Source: Brevundimonas sp. UBA7635 (GTDB lineage: Bacteria > Pseudomonadota > Alphaproteobacteria > Caulobacterales > Caulobacteraceae). From it: a DNA stretch of 5,753 bases. A model generated the notes under the pieces. That model ran no database searches and was not told the DNA's origin. It was given only the letters and a program-made list of their open reading frames with translations. Shown here in pieces: positions 5,388 to 5,753 of the stretch (position 1 is its first letter; every line of letters begins with the position of its first letter). The stretch covers positions 6,522 to 12,274 of the forward strand of contig DLIT01000125.1 of NCBI GenBank assembly GCA_002483865.1, given 5' to 3'. The position numbers and the translations under genes were made by a program.

Positions 5388-5439
5388 AAGGCTCTGCGCG
5401 CCTTGACTTGAGGCCACTCTAGAAGGACAGAGCCGGACC

Positions 5440-5753
5440 ATGATCACGCGCTACACCCGCCCCGAAGCCGTCGCCATCTGGTCCCAGGACACCAAGTACA
5501 AGATCTGGTTCGAGATCGAGGCCCATGCCGCCACCAGGATGGCCGAGCTGGGTGTGATCCCGACGGATGCCGCCGAGGCCATCTGGGCCAAGGGCAAGGA
5601 CGTGACCTTTGATGCCGACCGCATCGATGAGATCGAGCGCACCACGAAGCACGATGTGATCGCCTTCCTGACCCATGTTGCGGAAATCGTCGGCGACGAA
5701 GCCCGCTTCCTGCACCAGGGCATGACCTCGTCGGACGTTCTGGACACCTGCTT
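5440..5753 (+). CDS. purB: Adenylosuccinate lyase, N-terminal 104 residues (cut by window edge)
   Basis: PurB acts twice in cytoplasmic purine synthesis, releasing fumarate from SAICAR to give AICAR and from adenylosuccinate to give AMP. The visible part starts MITRYTRPEAVAIWS, the usual opening of alphaproteobacterial and Bacillus-type PurB. It continues with the domain 1 helices (KYKIWFEIEAHA, 19-30), the TTKHDV motif with conserved H71 (equivalent to B. subtilis H68) and the substrate-binding loop GMTSSDV (94-100). The full family length is about 430 residues, so about a quarter is present. The ATG at 5440 is preceded by GAAGGA (5422-5427) with a 12-base spacer, slightly long. The gene is divergent from gdx with 202 bases between the start codons. 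No purine regulator site was recognised. Codon use resembles its neighbours. Confidence 0.97.
   Translation, partial: MITRYTRPEAVAIWSQDTKYKIWFEIEAHAATRMAELGVIPTDAAEAIWAKGKDVTFDADRIDEIERTTKHDVIAFLTHVAEIVGDEARFLHQGMTSSDVLDTC

Noticed and set aside
5403..5425. TTGACTT with TCTAGAAG as the purB promoter
   Set aside because: The gap is 8 bases, shorter than the 10-14 expected for the Caulobacter-type consensus. The start would also fall at or past the SD. The pair at 5361-5387 fits better.

Overview
The window is compact chromosomal DNA of high GC content from an alphaproteobacterium, most likely of the Caulobacterales (Caulobacter, Brevundimonas or Phenylobacterium type). The clues are the gene content, the GC-rich third codon positions, the divergent family 4 uracil-DNA glycosylase with a Trp where a cluster Cys is expected, and promoter-like sites closer to the Caulobacter vegetative consensus than to the E. 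coli one. The genus is an inference. No mobile elements, CRISPR arrays, tRNA or rRNA genes were seen, and no gene-free stretch exceeds 300 bases.

Left part (1-1999, minus strand): electron-transfer flavoprotein:ubiquinone oxidoreductase (ETF-QO) is followed 66 bases downstream by the first 57 codons of an exported, proline-rich protein of unknown function that runs off the window. ETF-QO is transcribed away from a short 86-base divergent promoter region.

Middle (2086-4730, plus strand): a family 4-type uracil-DNA glycosylase that has lost two of the four Fe-S cysteines, then after 98 bases an exported soluble lytic transglycosylase of the Slt70 (GH23) type. The second gene may have its own promoter.

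Right part (4731-5237, minus strand): a probable unannotated 37-residue membrane protein that meets the transglycosylase tail to tail, preceded by a 106-residue SMR-family guanidinium exporter (Gdx/SugE). Its leader holds two short hairpins, each with an ACGA loop, 19 bases apart and just upstream of the Shine-Dalgarno (SD) sequence. This is the form of a guanidine-II (mini-ykkC) riboswitch, and it is the most notable regulatory element here. Riboswitch and exporter together make a self-contained guanidine sensing and export unit.

Right edge (5440-5753, plus strand): the start of purB (adenylosuccinate lyase), divergent from the exporter and cut by the window end.

The genes do not form one pathway. 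They are housekeeping functions (fatty and amino acid oxidation, DNA repair, cell-wall remodelling, purine synthesis) with a small guanidine-response unit between them.
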